In this document: piece after piece, positions 9,340-18,922 of the stretch
Numbering within the stretch: the stretch's first letter is position 1
Layout of the letters: each line of letters opens with the position of its first letter
Assembly (NCBI GenBank): GCA_027365835.1
Contig: DAHXLU010000103.1
Span: 6,069 to 70,068 of the forward strand
From: JAJZMA01 sp021850405
Lineage (GTDB): Bacteria > Chloroflexota > Dormibacteria > Aeolococcales > Aeolococcaceae
Length of the DNA: 64,000 bases
Direction: 5' to 3'
The notes under the pieces: model-generated
Database searches by the model: none
The model's input: the letters and a program-made list of their open reading frames with translations, nothing else
Told to the model about the DNA's origin: nothing
Translations under genes and position numbers: made by a program

Positions 9340-10139
9340 TACTGGCGCTGGATGGATCTTCGGGCGGCGCAACTCTGGTACTGCTTGCGACCGAAAGCGG
9401 GGATGTTGTTGATTTTGCGCTGACTTATGGTACCGGGGAGCTTGCCTCCAGGTGCGCAGCTATGGTAGATGGCAAACCGGTTACCGCAGTGGGTGCTGTG
9501 TGCGGCCCAGGTACATACACGGGCACACGGATCGCCATCGCGGCAGCAACTGGTTTTGCCAGCGCAACCGGGATTCCGGTATTTGGAGTTTCGAGCATGG
9601 ATGTCGCGGTCGCGTGTCTGGAGCTCGCAGGCATGGAAGAAGGGAAGGACGCTCGTACGGGTAGCACGAGTAGCACGGGTAGCACGGGGGAGTTGCCTCA
9701 TGTTTGCCCTCCAGACGGGATCACAAAGGCTGCGTCTGCCAGCGTGGGACAGGTGGCACTGGCGGTGCGGGAAGCAGGCCGGGACCGTTTTTTTGTGGGA
9801 CTGGTGAGTGAGCCTGGGATGGGAACGATCGCATGTGATCGCATCCATCTGCTCTCGACCGATATGCTCGGGCAGTGGCAGGGTCCCATGGCTGGAGACT
9901 TTGGGCAGGATGGGTGGCATGGGAAAAAGGCAGCGTCCCTTGCACGGGCTGCCGCCAGGGCCCACGCAGATGAGGGTTTTTTCCGCCTTCCCGTAGTGCA
10001 GCAATTCGGCCCAACCAAGCCTGATTCCCTTGCAGCCGTTCTGGCAAGCCATAACTCTGCCCCTGAGACGGCAAATCCGGCGGTCGGGCGTGCAGTTGCC
10101 CTGGGGAGCGCCAGGGACCAGGATGGTGGAGGATCTTGA
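9336..10139 (+). CDS. tsaB: tRNA threonylcarbamoyladenosine biosynthesis protein TsaB
   Basis: ASKHA-fold partner of TsaD. The N-terminus MILALDGSSGGATL and the GPGTYTGTRIAIAAATGFA motif are diagnostic of TsaB. At 267 residues it is longer than the usual roughly 220-235. The excess lies in an inserted Gly/Ser/Thr-rich loop around residues 108-122 encoded by three 9-bp tandem repeats (9661-9687). Overlaps tsaE and rimI in a tight operon. Confidence 0.93.
   Translation: MILALDGSSGGATLVLLATESGDVVDFALTYGTGELASRCAAMVDGKPVTAVGAVCGPGTYTGTRIAIAAATGFASATGIPVFGVSSMDVAVACLELAGMEEGKDARTGSTSSTGSTGELPHVCPPDGITKAASASVGQVALAVREAGRDRFFVGLVSEPGMGTIACDRIHLLSTDMLGQWQGPMAGDFGQDGWHGKKAASLARAAARAHADEGFFRLPVVQQFGPTKPDSLAAVLASHNSAPETANPAVGRAVALGSARDQDGGGS
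9661..9687 (+). repeat. Three tandem 9-bp repeats (GTAGCACGR) inside tsaB
   Basis: Three in-frame copies, GTAGCACGA then two GTAGCACGG. They encode a Ser/Thr/Gly-rich loop, and copy-number change would alter loop length without breaking the frame. Confidence 0.85.
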
Positions 10140-10699
10140 TGCAGGTTGTACCGCGCATCGCCCTGGACAGTCTTGCTGAGGCTGATGTTCCTGAAATCCA
10201 GCAGATTGAGCAGGAGATTTTTACAGCACCCTGGCCACGTAACGCCTATTACAATGAATTGCGCCACAATCGGCGCGCAACTTACCTTGTGTTGCGTGCC
10301 CCAGGGATGATAGTTGCGTATGGCGGCATCTGGCAGGTTGGCTTCGAGGCCCATGTGACCACAGTTGGAGTGCGCGCATCTGAGCAGCGCAAGGGGTACG
10401 GCAGGGCGATATTTGCTGCTTTGGTGGAGAGGGCTCTGTCTCTGGGCTGCCACTGGGTTACGCTGGAGGTTCGGCCCTCCAACACCGGCGCGATTCAGCT
10501 TTATGAGGAGTTCGGATTCAAGATTGTTGGACGGCGGCGTGGTTACTATGCAGACAACGGCGAGGACGCAATTGTGATGTGGAGCGACAATCTGTCGGCG
10601 CCGGGTTTTCAGGAGCGGTTCGCCTCACAGCGCGCCCTCGTAGATACAATACTGACCCGGCAGACCGGGCAAGGGTCATCTGGGGATGGGCAATCGTGA
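10139..10699 (+). CDS. rimI: Ribosomal-protein-S18-alanine N-acetyltransferase RimI
   Basis: GNAT acetyltransferase of 186 residues starting at the ATG that overlaps the tsaB stop by one base. The acetyl-CoA loop is visible as SEQRKGYGRAIFAAL (R-x-x-G-x-G/A type), with the core LEVRPSNTGAIQLYEEFGFKIVGRRRGYY typical of RimI split across beta-5 and helix 4. Location between tsaB and tsaD is a common arrangement. An extra C-terminal tail of about 35 residues is present. Confidence 0.92.
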   Translation: MQVVPRIALDSLAEADVPEIQQIEQEIFTAPWPRNAYYNELRHNRRATYLVLRAPGMIVAYGGIWQVGFEAHVTTVGVRASEQRKGYGRAIFAALVERALSLGCHWVTLEVRPSNTGAIQLYEEFGFKIVGRRRGYYADNGEDAIVMWSDNLSAPGFQERFASQRALVDTILTRQTGQGSSGDGQS

Positions 10700-11712
10700 C
10701 GACACTTCTTGCCCTTGAGTCTTCGTGTGATGAAACTGCTGCTGCAGTCCTGCGTGACGGGCGGGAACTGGTCTGCTCCCATGTGTCGTCCCAGATTGCC
10801 ATCCATGCAAAGACTGGTGGCGTGATCCCTGAGATAGCAGCGCGGGCGCACGTTGAAGCCATGCCGGTCGTGGTCGGCGAAGCGCTCAAAAGCCTTTCAG
10901 GAGGATGGGATGAAATAGATGCCATTGCAGTTACACGTGGGCCAGGACTGGTCGGCTGTCTGCTGGTTGGAACTGCGTATGCGCAGATGGCGGCGGTAGC
11001 ACGCAAGGTGCCTGTTGTGGGCGTGTCGCATCTGGCAGGCCATGTCTACAGTGCCTGGTTATCGGATACTGGTCTTGAGCCACCCTATCTGGCACTGCTT
11101 GTCAGTGGTGGACACAGCGAGTGCGTGTTGCTGCGCGAGCATGGCGCTGCAGAAGAGCTTCTGGCAACCAGGGATGACGCTGCAGGGGAGGCGTATGACA
11201 AGGTGGCACGGCTGCTGGGACTGCCGTATCCGGGTGGGCCTGTACTGGACAAGCTGGCTCGGGAGGGCGATCCAGCAAGATTTTCACTTCCTTCGACCAG
11301 CCTCTCTGATTCATTGTCGTTTTCCGGCCTGAAGACGGCAGTTCGATACCTGGTTCGCGACCTGCCCGTTACCGCCTATCTGGAGGATGGGAGTCTGGAT
11401 AGACAGGTGCAGGCGGATATAGCCGCAGCTTTCCAGGCTCGCGTAATTGCCCAGCTTACAGGCGCGCTTGAGCGTGCACAGGAGAGAACCCGCGCACAGC
11501 AGATCGCACTTGTGGGCGGCGTCGCCGCAAATTCGGGACTGAGGGCAGCAGTCCTGGAGCGTTTCTCTGGCCTGAAAGTGGTTATTCCACCCATGGCACT
11601 CTGTACCGACAACGCGGCAATGATTGGGGCGGCAGGCTGGAACCGCATTCAGACGTCCGGGTATGACCGGGATGGGTTTGATGCTGACCCGGGCCTGCGT
11701 CTCTTTGCCTGA
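10696..11712 (+). CDS. tsaD: tRNA N6-adenosine threonylcarbamoyltransferase TsaD
   Basis: Catalytic subunit of t6A synthesis, 338 residues from the GTG that overlaps the rimI stop. LALESSCDETAAAV at the N-terminus, the metal-binding HxxxH in HLAGHVYSAW, the SGGHSE phosphate loop and GGVAANSGLR near the C-terminus are all present. The frame is open back to 10579 inside rimI, which is not credible as coding. It ends the tsaE-tsaB-rimI-tsaD operon. Confidence 0.96.
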   Translation: MTTLLALESSCDETAAAVLRDGRELVCSHVSSQIAIHAKTGGVIPEIAARAHVEAMPVVVGEALKSLSGGWDEIDAIAVTRGPGLVGCLLVGTAYAQMAAVARKVPVVGVSHLAGHVYSAWLSDTGLEPPYLALLVSGGHSECVLLREHGAAEELLATRDDAAGEAYDKVARLLGLPYPGGPVLDKLAREGDPARFSLPSTSLSDSLSFSGLKTAVRYLVRDLPVTAYLEDGSLDRQVQADIAAAFQARVIAQLTGALERAQERTRAQQIALVGGVAANSGLRAAVLERFSGLKVVIPPMALCTDNAAMIGAAGWNRIQTSGYDRDGFDADPGLRLFA

Positions 11713-11819
11713 CTAAAGGCGGAGCAAAGGAGTGGGGAGGGTGCAGTGCCACACCCGCCGTCCTGTTCTCCTCGATCCTGCCACGAGGGAAGCCAGGCAA
11801 TTTTCACCGTCTGCTTGTG

Positions 11820-11897
11820 TAACGCATCGGTGACAATGCGAGGCGTTAACCCGATTGTCCGCCCGCTGTCCGCCCAAGCTGCCTACCGTCGTAGGCA
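11820..11897. promoter_or_regulatory. Cluster of inverted repeats upstream of an unknown gene
   Basis: Two dyads lie in the 220-bp gap before 11934. TAACGC (11820-11825) pairs with GCGTTA (11843-11848), enclosing a nested CGCAT/ATGCG pair. TGCCTAC (11880-11886) pairs perfectly with GTAGGCA (11891-11897) across a 4-nt loop. Neither is followed by a T-tract, so an operator or leader structure is more likely than a terminator. Confidence 0.4.
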
Positions 11898-11933
11898 TGC
11901 AGGTGCGAAGCCTGCCGCAGAGGTGAGTGGTCT

Positions 11934-12941
11934 GTGGAACAACAGGCGGTATTTGCCGATCGGAGCCGGGAAACTGCACCAGCCAGCCTGACCGAGTTGT
12001 ACAGCCGGTCGGCGGCCGCTGCAGCAGCCATCTTTGGCGCCACCAGCCACCGGGTAGATGTGGTCGATGACGGTGACCTTGAGATGGATTTCGCCCGCGC
12101 AGAATCCGATTTTTCCTTGCTCTCCCATGGGCGCCTGAGGATTCACAGGTCGGTAGCAGAGCAGCTGGAACGCTTCGTCCGGGGGGATTACAGCACCATG
12201 GAGCCCGGAAGGGTGGACGCGGAGATGGCGGCGCTGGCGGGAGTCAAGGCTGCAGTTCTAACCCTTTTCAAGGAAGAAATCCGGGCGCTTGGGCCAGCCG
12301 ATCCGGGGCTGATGAGGGCTGAGTGGGATGCCTACTGGAAACTTCCATATGTGCAGGGATTCAGTGAGGGAGTAAGAGAGGTTGCAGCACAGCTATTCCT
12401 GGACCGGTTTGTCCGTGAGCTGCAGCTTGACCGGCGCGATTGCCGTCTGCTGAACGTGAATCCACCGGATGTAGACCGCTGCTTTAGACGCTACAGTGAA
12501 GCAGCCCGTGCAGCCATAGGCGAAGTGGCAGACATTACAGGCGCTGATTTCGATGAAGAAGTGCGCTCCCTGGTGCGGGATGGCCAGGGTGAGCTGGCTA
12601 TGCGCAGGATGTGTCTGCGCAGGGTACAGTCAGAGCCGGCCCTTTCTGGTGGCCGGTCTTCCATGGAGCTGTTTGTCCGGGTGCGGGAGGCAAACGAGAA
12701 AGTGCAGGGCCTGTTTTCCGGCGTCCAGAAGGAATGGGCACATGCAGATCCAGGGTACGCCCTGTCTGGCGAGCGCTATCGCCCACCGGTGGCCCGTCCA
12801 GAGGGTGCTCTGGCCCCGGTCCTGCGCAGGGTATCCGTACGCTTTTCCGACAGGAATCTTTCGGGGAAGGCGGTTCCACTGCTGCGTCCCCTGAGCCAGG
12901 CGCGTGCTGCAAGCCTTGATCCCTTCGGGGGCATCCAGTAG
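11934..12941 (+). CDS. Hypothetical protein, alpha-helical, soluble
   Basis: 335 residues, not recognised. It starts at a GTG preceded by a GAGGTGAG Shine-Dalgarno. The composition is rich in Ala, Arg and Glu with long amphipathic helices and no membrane segment or signal peptide, so it is probably cytoplasmic. It has no cysteine-pair or P-loop motif. The Arg-rich C-terminal third (about residues 255-335) appears less ordered. It stands alone between tsaD and a small unknown gene, with dyad symmetry in its upstream region. Confidence 0.65.
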   Translation: MEQQAVFADRSRETAPASLTELYSRSAAAAAAIFGATSHRVDVVDDGDLEMDFARAESDFSLLSHGRLRIHRSVAEQLERFVRGDYSTMEPGRVDAEMAALAGVKAAVLTLFKEEIRALGPADPGLMRAEWDAYWKLPYVQGFSEGVREVAAQLFLDRFVRELQLDRRDCRLLNVNPPDVDRCFRRYSEAARAAIGEVADITGADFDEEVRSLVRDGQGELAMRRMCLRRVQSEPALSGGRSSMELFVRVREANEKVQGLFSGVQKEWAHADPGYALSGERYRPPVARPEGALAPVLRRVSVRFSDRNLSGKAVPLLRPLSQARAASLDPFGGIQ

Positions 12942-13005
12942 GCGACCCGGACCAACGGTGCAGCGGATGTGCGGTTTAGTTGCAACAAAACTGAATGGGT
13001 GGGTG

Positions 13006-13011
13006 TAGAGT
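13006..13011 (+). promoter_or_regulatory. -10 box (TAGAGT), leaderless geometry
   Basis: TAGAGT ends exactly 6 nt before the ATG at 13018, with no Shine-Dalgarno between. A TTGCAA at 12980-12985 is a possible -35, although the 20-nt spacing is long. Confidence 0.45.
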
Positions 13012-13017
13012 TTTCCT

Positions 13018-13230
13018 ATGAGTGATATTGCTGCCCAGGCCCGACGGATCGCTGGCAGGTTGTTGCCAACCGAGAGAAGGGTGGACCCGCCTCATCTTGC
13101 CGACGTGGAGCAGGCCCTAAAGGAGCTCCGTGAGCTGACCCCTATGGATGCCTTTGACGAGGTGGCTCTCCATGAGGCGGGTGAGACAGTGCTCAGATTG
13201 CGCGAAGCTGCCCGCTTTTCAAGGCACTAG
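13018..13230 (+). CDS. Small hypothetical protein (70 aa)
   Basis: A 70-residue soluble, charged protein (ARRIAGRLLPTERRVDP, then VEQALKELRELTPMDAFDEVALHEAGETVLRLREAAR in two helical runs). Codon use resembles neighbouring genes and the start has a well-placed -10-like box. Not recognised. It sits about 200 bp upstream of the groES promoter. Confidence 0.55.
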   Translation: MSDIAAQARRIAGRLLPTERRVDPPHLADVEQALKELRELTPMDAFDEVALHEAGETVLRLREAARFSRH

Positions 13231-13405
13231 CCTAGCGATCTTCCGCGCCTGTAGCAGGCTCCTTCCAGCAGAGTGGCGGCCAGAGCATGGAAGCGACTGC
13301 GCCGGGTTGGCCAGGAGTCAGGATGAGTCTCTATCCCGCCAGCCTGGAGCTGTTTGGGGGGCTCCGGTTGCCAGTGCTTCCTCTGCCGGGACTTGCCTTC
13401 TGGAC

Positions 13406-13435
13406 TTGCCGTTCCGGGGCCAAGTCAGGTAAAGT
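13406..13435 (+). promoter_or_regulatory. Candidate groES promoter
   Basis: TTGCCG (13406-13411) and TAAAGT (13430-13435) with 18-bp spacing. The -10 abuts the CIRCE operator, so bound HrcA would block initiation. Confidence 0.45.
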
Positions 13436-13461
13436 TAGCAGTCGTACACGTTGAGTGCTAA
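13435..13461 (+). promoter_or_regulatory. CIRCE operator (HrcA-binding site) of groES
   Basis: TTAGCAGTC, nine bases, then GAGTGCTAA. This matches the CIRCE consensus TTAGCACTC-N9-GAGTGCTAA with one mismatch in the left arm. CIRCE is bound by the heat-shock repressor HrcA. It lies 25 nt upstream of the groES GTG, so it would also be present in the mRNA leader. hrcA itself is not in this window. Confidence 0.93.
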
Positions 13462-13486
13462 AGATAGTGATTTCGAGGAGGATACT

Positions 13487-13789
13487 GTGGCTGTAAACAT
13501 TGTGCCATTGGCTGACCGGATCGTAATTCGTCCCCTGGAGAGGGAGGAGATGACCAAGAGTGGGATCGTGCTGCCTGATACCGCGAGCGAGAAGCCCCAG
13601 GAAGGCAAGGTAGAGGCAGTTGGAAAGGGCCGGTTCAACGACCAGACCGGAAACAGGATCACCCCGGACGTAAAGGTGGGCGACAGGGTCGTCTATGCCA
13701 AGTATGCTGGCAGTGAGGTAAAGATCGACGATGTCGAGTATCTGATCCTTTCGGAAAAGGATGTGCTGGCAGTTCTTAGTTCCAACTGA
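13487..13789 (+). CDS. groES: Co-chaperonin GroES
   Basis: 100 residues. PLADRIVIRPLEREEMTKSGIVLPD contains the start of the beta barrel and the mobile loop that docks on GroEL; KVGDRVVYAKYAGSEV and YLILSEKDVLAVL are the conserved later strands. The GTG at 13487 is chosen because a strong GAGGAGG lies 5 nt upstream. An in-frame TTG at 13451 falls inside the CIRCE element and is rejected. Heat-shock control by HrcA is expected. Confidence 0.96.
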   Translation: MAVNIVPLADRIVIRPLEREEMTKSGIVLPDTASEKPQEGKVEAVGKGRFNDQTGNRITPDVKVGDRVVYAKYAGSEVKIDDVEYLILSEKDVLAVLSSN

Positions 13790-13808
13790 GCCTGTCCCAT
13801 GCAGTTCG

Positions 13809-13836
13809 CAAGGCCGGTCATCCGGCCTTGTTTTTT
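13809..13836 (+). terminator. Intrinsic terminator-like hairpin between groES and groEL
   Basis: A perfect 9-bp stem (CAAGGCCGG with CCGGCCTTG, 4-nt loop TCAT) is followed at once by six T residues (13831-13836). It begins 20 nt after the groES stop and lies 52 nt before the groEL start. This is a textbook Rho-independent terminator inside what is normally one operon. Confidence 0.85.
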
Positions 13837-13878
13837 GTCTGGAGCATGCGGCGACTGGCAGTCAACAGGTTGATTTAG

Positions 13879-15594
<1,716 letters not shown>

Positions 15595-15608
15595 GAGGCC
15601 CTCCAGCC

Positions 15609-16445
15609 TTGAGCAGATTGCGTATTGCGGTTGCCCAGTACAGTCCGGTGCTGGGTGACCGCGGCGCGAATCTGGCATTGGCCATAAAACATGTGGGCCT
15701 TGCCCACGATGCAGGTGCGGAGCTGCTCGTACTACCTGAGCTGGCGAGCAGTGGCTATGTCTTTGAGTCTTCTGCGGAAGCGAAAAACATGTCGCAGAAG
15801 GCAGATGGTGAATTTGGATCCAGCCTTTCTGCTGCAGCCGGCGCGGGGCTTACTGTTGTTGCAGGTTTTGCTGAAGAGCGTGAAGGTATCCTGTTTAATT
15901 CCGCCATGGTTGTGGATGAAAGCGGTGTGCGCGCTGTCTACCGGAAGGTGCACCTGTTTTTTAATGAAAAAAGATGGTTCCAGCCTGGAACACAACTTCT
16001 GACCGTGGCATTTCCATGGGGAACCCTGGGGCTGGCCATCTGTTACGACCTCTGGTTCCCTGAGGTGGTGCGTACGCTGGCGCTTGCAGGCGCGACAGTT
16101 ATTGCAGTCCCAAATAACTGGGTCAGTTCCTTCAAGCGCACGGTCTTTGACGAACAGGGCTGGTGTCAGGCCAACCATATTGCGCTCGCGACCGCAGCAC
16201 AGAATGCAGTAGCGCTGGCATGCAGCGACCGGGTTGGAGAAGAGCGGGGTACGAGGTTTCTTGGCTGTTCATGTGTCGTGGGTCCAGACGGCTGGCTCCT
16301 GGCTGGCCCAGCATCCCAGGCGGATGACGCGCTGCTGGTGGCTGACCTCGATACTGGGGCGGCTGCCGCTGCCCGTGCGCGCACGCCTCTCAATGACCTG
16401 CATGGGGATAGGGCACCACTTGCATATCACGTGGAACGGGTCTGA
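15609..16445 (+). CDS. Carbon-nitrogen hydrolase (nitrilase superfamily)
   Basis: 278 residues with the catalytic triad in order: Glu in LPELASSGY, Lys in YRKVHLF, and Cys in AICYDLWFPE. Members hydrolyse amides or nitriles; this one could be an omega-amidase or an N-carbamoyl-type amidase, and the substrate cannot be assigned. TTG start 14 nt after groEL, so possibly read together with it. Confidence 0.88.
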   Translation: MSRLRIAVAQYSPVLGDRGANLALAIKHVGLAHDAGAELLVLPELASSGYVFESSAEAKNMSQKADGEFGSSLSAAAGAGLTVVAGFAEEREGILFNSAMVVDESGVRAVYRKVHLFFNEKRWFQPGTQLLTVAFPWGTLGLAICYDLWFPEVVRTLALAGATVIAVPNNWVSSFKRTVFDEQGWCQANHIALATAAQNAVALACSDRVGEERGTRFLGCSCVVGPDGWLLAGPASQADDALLVADLDTGAAAAARARTPLNDLHGDRAPLAYHVERV

Positions 16446-16696
16446 TCTGAAACCGGCAATCTCCCGCTGGCTGGAGCCCGGGTCTGCGACCGCCCGTGCC
16501 GGTTGCCGGGAGGTGCGCCAGGCTTTCTGTTTCCCGCGTGAGCACTGATAAAGGCGTTTTTTTCGTTTATCCGCCCTCTCCACGGAGTGCCCGGAGTGCC
16601 CCTCGAGTAACTGGCGGGCCCGGTTCCTCTTCGGGAAGAGGATTCCCAGACCCTGTAGAATTAGGGTGTGTTGATGGCGTTGGCTTTGAGGTTGTG

Positions 16697-18922
16697 ATGG
16701 ACGCGGTTACTGGCGATGCTCCCGGGCACGCACTGAATCCGCAGCAGCAGGCCGCCGTGGATGCACCGGATGGCCCCCTTCTTATCTTTGCAGGGGCTGG
16801 GTCCGGCAAGACGCGTGTACTTACCCAGAGGATAGCCAGAATTATCCGGCAAGGGGTGCCACCCAGTTCGGTGTGTGCCGTAACCTTTACCAACAAGGCC
16901 GCAAGGGAGATGCGTGAGCGGCTTGAGCAGCTTGTCGGCAGCGGCGTTGCTGGTATGTGGCTAGGTACGTTTCACTCAATAGGGGTGCGCATACTACGCC
17001 AGAGCGGCGAGCTTATTGGGATAGACCCCAGTTTTAGCATCTACGACGAGGCAGACCGTCTGGCAGCGGTGCGCTCGGTGATGAATGATGTCCGGGTTGA
17101 CACCAAACGGTTCCCTGCAGCAGTCCTGGTGCACGCGATAAGCGCGGCAAAAAACGAGTTGCTCGACGCGCGCCAGTACAGTGATATCGCGCATGACTAC
17201 TTTGAGAACGAGGTTGCGCGTGTGTTTTTTGGGTATGAGAGCGAGCTTGGGCGTGCCAATGCACTGGACTTTGATGACCTTGTGGCCAGGACAGTGCTGT
17301 TGCTGGAGACGCAGGAGTCGGCGCGTACATATTACCAGCAGCGGTTTACCCATCTGTTTGTCGATGAGTACCAGGACACCAATCGCGCACAGTACCGGAT
17401 GGTTCGGGCTATGGCGGCTGGTCATGGCAATCTGACTGTTGTTGGCGATGACGATCAGTCAATTTATGGCTGGCGCGGTGCTGATATACGCAATATCCTG
17501 GAGTTTGAGAGAGACTATCCCAGCGCTCGCAAGATCACCCTTGAACAGAACTACCGGTCCACGCAGACAATTCTGGATGCAGCCCACCATGTCATACGGC
17601 ATAATTCCGACCGCGCGGAGAAGCGTCTATGGACAGATGCTGGAGAGGGCTCCCGGATTGTGGTGCTTTCTGCGTACGACGAGCAGGACGAAGCCGGACA
17701 GGTCTGCACCAGGATAGAAGAACTGGTGGGCGAAGGGGCAAGACTTGCAGATTGCGCGGTCCTTTACCGTACCAATGCCCAGTCGCGTGCCTTTGAGGAC
17801 ACCTTCATAAGGCGTGGGGTGCCATACCGCCTTGTGGGAGGCGTTCGCTTTTATCAGCGCAAGGAGGTGCGGGACATACTGGCGTATTTGCGTCTGCTGA
17901 TCAACCCCAGGGATACGGCCTCATTCGAACGGGTGGTCAATGTGCCCCGCCGCAAGATTGGTGACAAGAGCCTTTCCATCCTCGGGCAGGAGGCGGCGCG
18001 TCACGGGCTGGCGCCATTTGAGGCATTGCTCAAAGGTATTGACGTACCGGATCTTTCCCGAAGCGCAAGAACTGCGCTGACAGGCTTTTCCCAGCTGATG
18101 CAGGGGCTTGGGGAGCGGGCCCGAACTGAGCCTGCATCGCGGGTAGTGGCGGAAGTGATCCAGGCTAGTGGCTATCGCGCCATGCTGCTGGATGGTACCC
18201 CGGAGGGCGAGGACAGGGTCGCCAACCTGGATGAGCTCATTGGTTTTGCAAGCGAGTATTCGGATGAGCAGCCGCCAGAGGGCTTGATGCATTTTCTGGA
18301 GCAGGTCGCTCTGGTAAGCGACGTAGACGGTTATGACGAGACCGGCTCCGGTGTGACCCTGATCACACTTCATCAGGTGAAGGGGCTTGAGTTTTCCAAT
18401 GTTTTTCTTACCGGCATGGAGGAGAGATTGCTCCCACATGCCAGAGCGATGGAGGATGGTGACGGAGGCATAGAGGAAGAGCGGCGGCTTGCCTATGTCG
18501 GTATCACCAGAGCCAGGACGAGACTCTATCTGTCCCACGCAGCGCGGCGCCACCTGTATGGTACCCAGCAGATAGCCGAGCCGTCCCGCTTTCTCAAGGA
18601 TATTCCGCAAGAGCTGCTTGTCACCTCTTCACGGCGCAGCTCCTATGGCTACGGTGCCATATATCCATCAACCTCAACCGAGCCTGGTTCCATGCCTGGG
18701 CGCGAGCCTCCACCCAGTCGGCGGGTGCCAGCAGCACAACAGTTCTGGGAGGGCATGCGTGCGGTCCACCCCAAGTTCGGGGAGGGAACCGTTCTGCGTA
18801 GCACGATGACCAGGACAGGGGAAGAGGTGGTGATCAATTTTGACAGCGCCGGCGTGAAGATCTTTGCCGTAGAAGACGCAGCGCTCTCTGTGTTGCCGGG
18901 CGCTCCACCATTGCCCGGGTGA
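16697..18922 (+). CDS. pcrA: ATP-dependent DNA helicase PcrA/UvrD
   Basis: SF1A 3'-5' helicase for nucleotide-excision and mismatch repair and replication. 741 residues from the ATG at 16697, matching the family; the frame is open to 16496 but the extra residues are low-complexity. LNPQQQAAV (Q motif), GAGSGKTRVLTQRIA (Walker A), FVDEYQDTN (Walker B), GDDDQSIYGWRGA (motif III) and TLHQVKGLEF (motif V) are present. The C-terminal Tudor-like segment KFGEGTVL is the RNA-polymerase-contacting module of PcrA. Its stop overlaps the ligA start. Confidence 0.96.
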   Translation: MDAVTGDAPGHALNPQQQAAVDAPDGPLLIFAGAGSGKTRVLTQRIARIIRQGVPPSSVCAVTFTNKAAREMRERLEQLVGSGVAGMWLGTFHSIGVRILRQSGELIGIDPSFSIYDEADRLAAVRSVMNDVRVDTKRFPAAVLVHAISAAKNELLDARQYSDIAHDYFENEVARVFFGYESELGRANALDFDDLVARTVLLLETQESARTYYQQRFTHLFVDEYQDTNRAQYRMVRAMAAGHGNLTVVGDDDQSIYGWRGADIRNILEFERDYPSARKITLEQNYRSTQTILDAAHHVIRHNSDRAEKRLWTDAGEGSRIVVLSAYDEQDEAGQVCTRIEELVGEGARLADCAVLYRTNAQSRAFEDTFIRRGVPYRLVGGVRFYQRKEVRDILAYLRLLINPRDTASFERVVNVPRRKIGDKSLSILGQEAARHGLAPFEALLKGIDVPDLSRSARTALTGFSQLMQGLGERARTEPASRVVAEVIQASGYRAMLLDGTPEGEDRVANLDELIGFASEYSDEQPPEGLMHFLEQVALVSDVDGYDETGSGVTLITLHQVKGLEFSNVFLTGMEERLLPHARAMEDGDGGIEEERRLAYVGITRARTRLYLSHAARRHLYGTQQIAEPSRFLKDIPQELLVTSSRRSSYGYGAIYPSTSTEPGSMPGREPPPSRRVPAAQQFWEGMRAVHPKFGEGTVLRSTMTRTGEEVVINFDSAGVKIFAVEDAALSVLPGAPPLPG

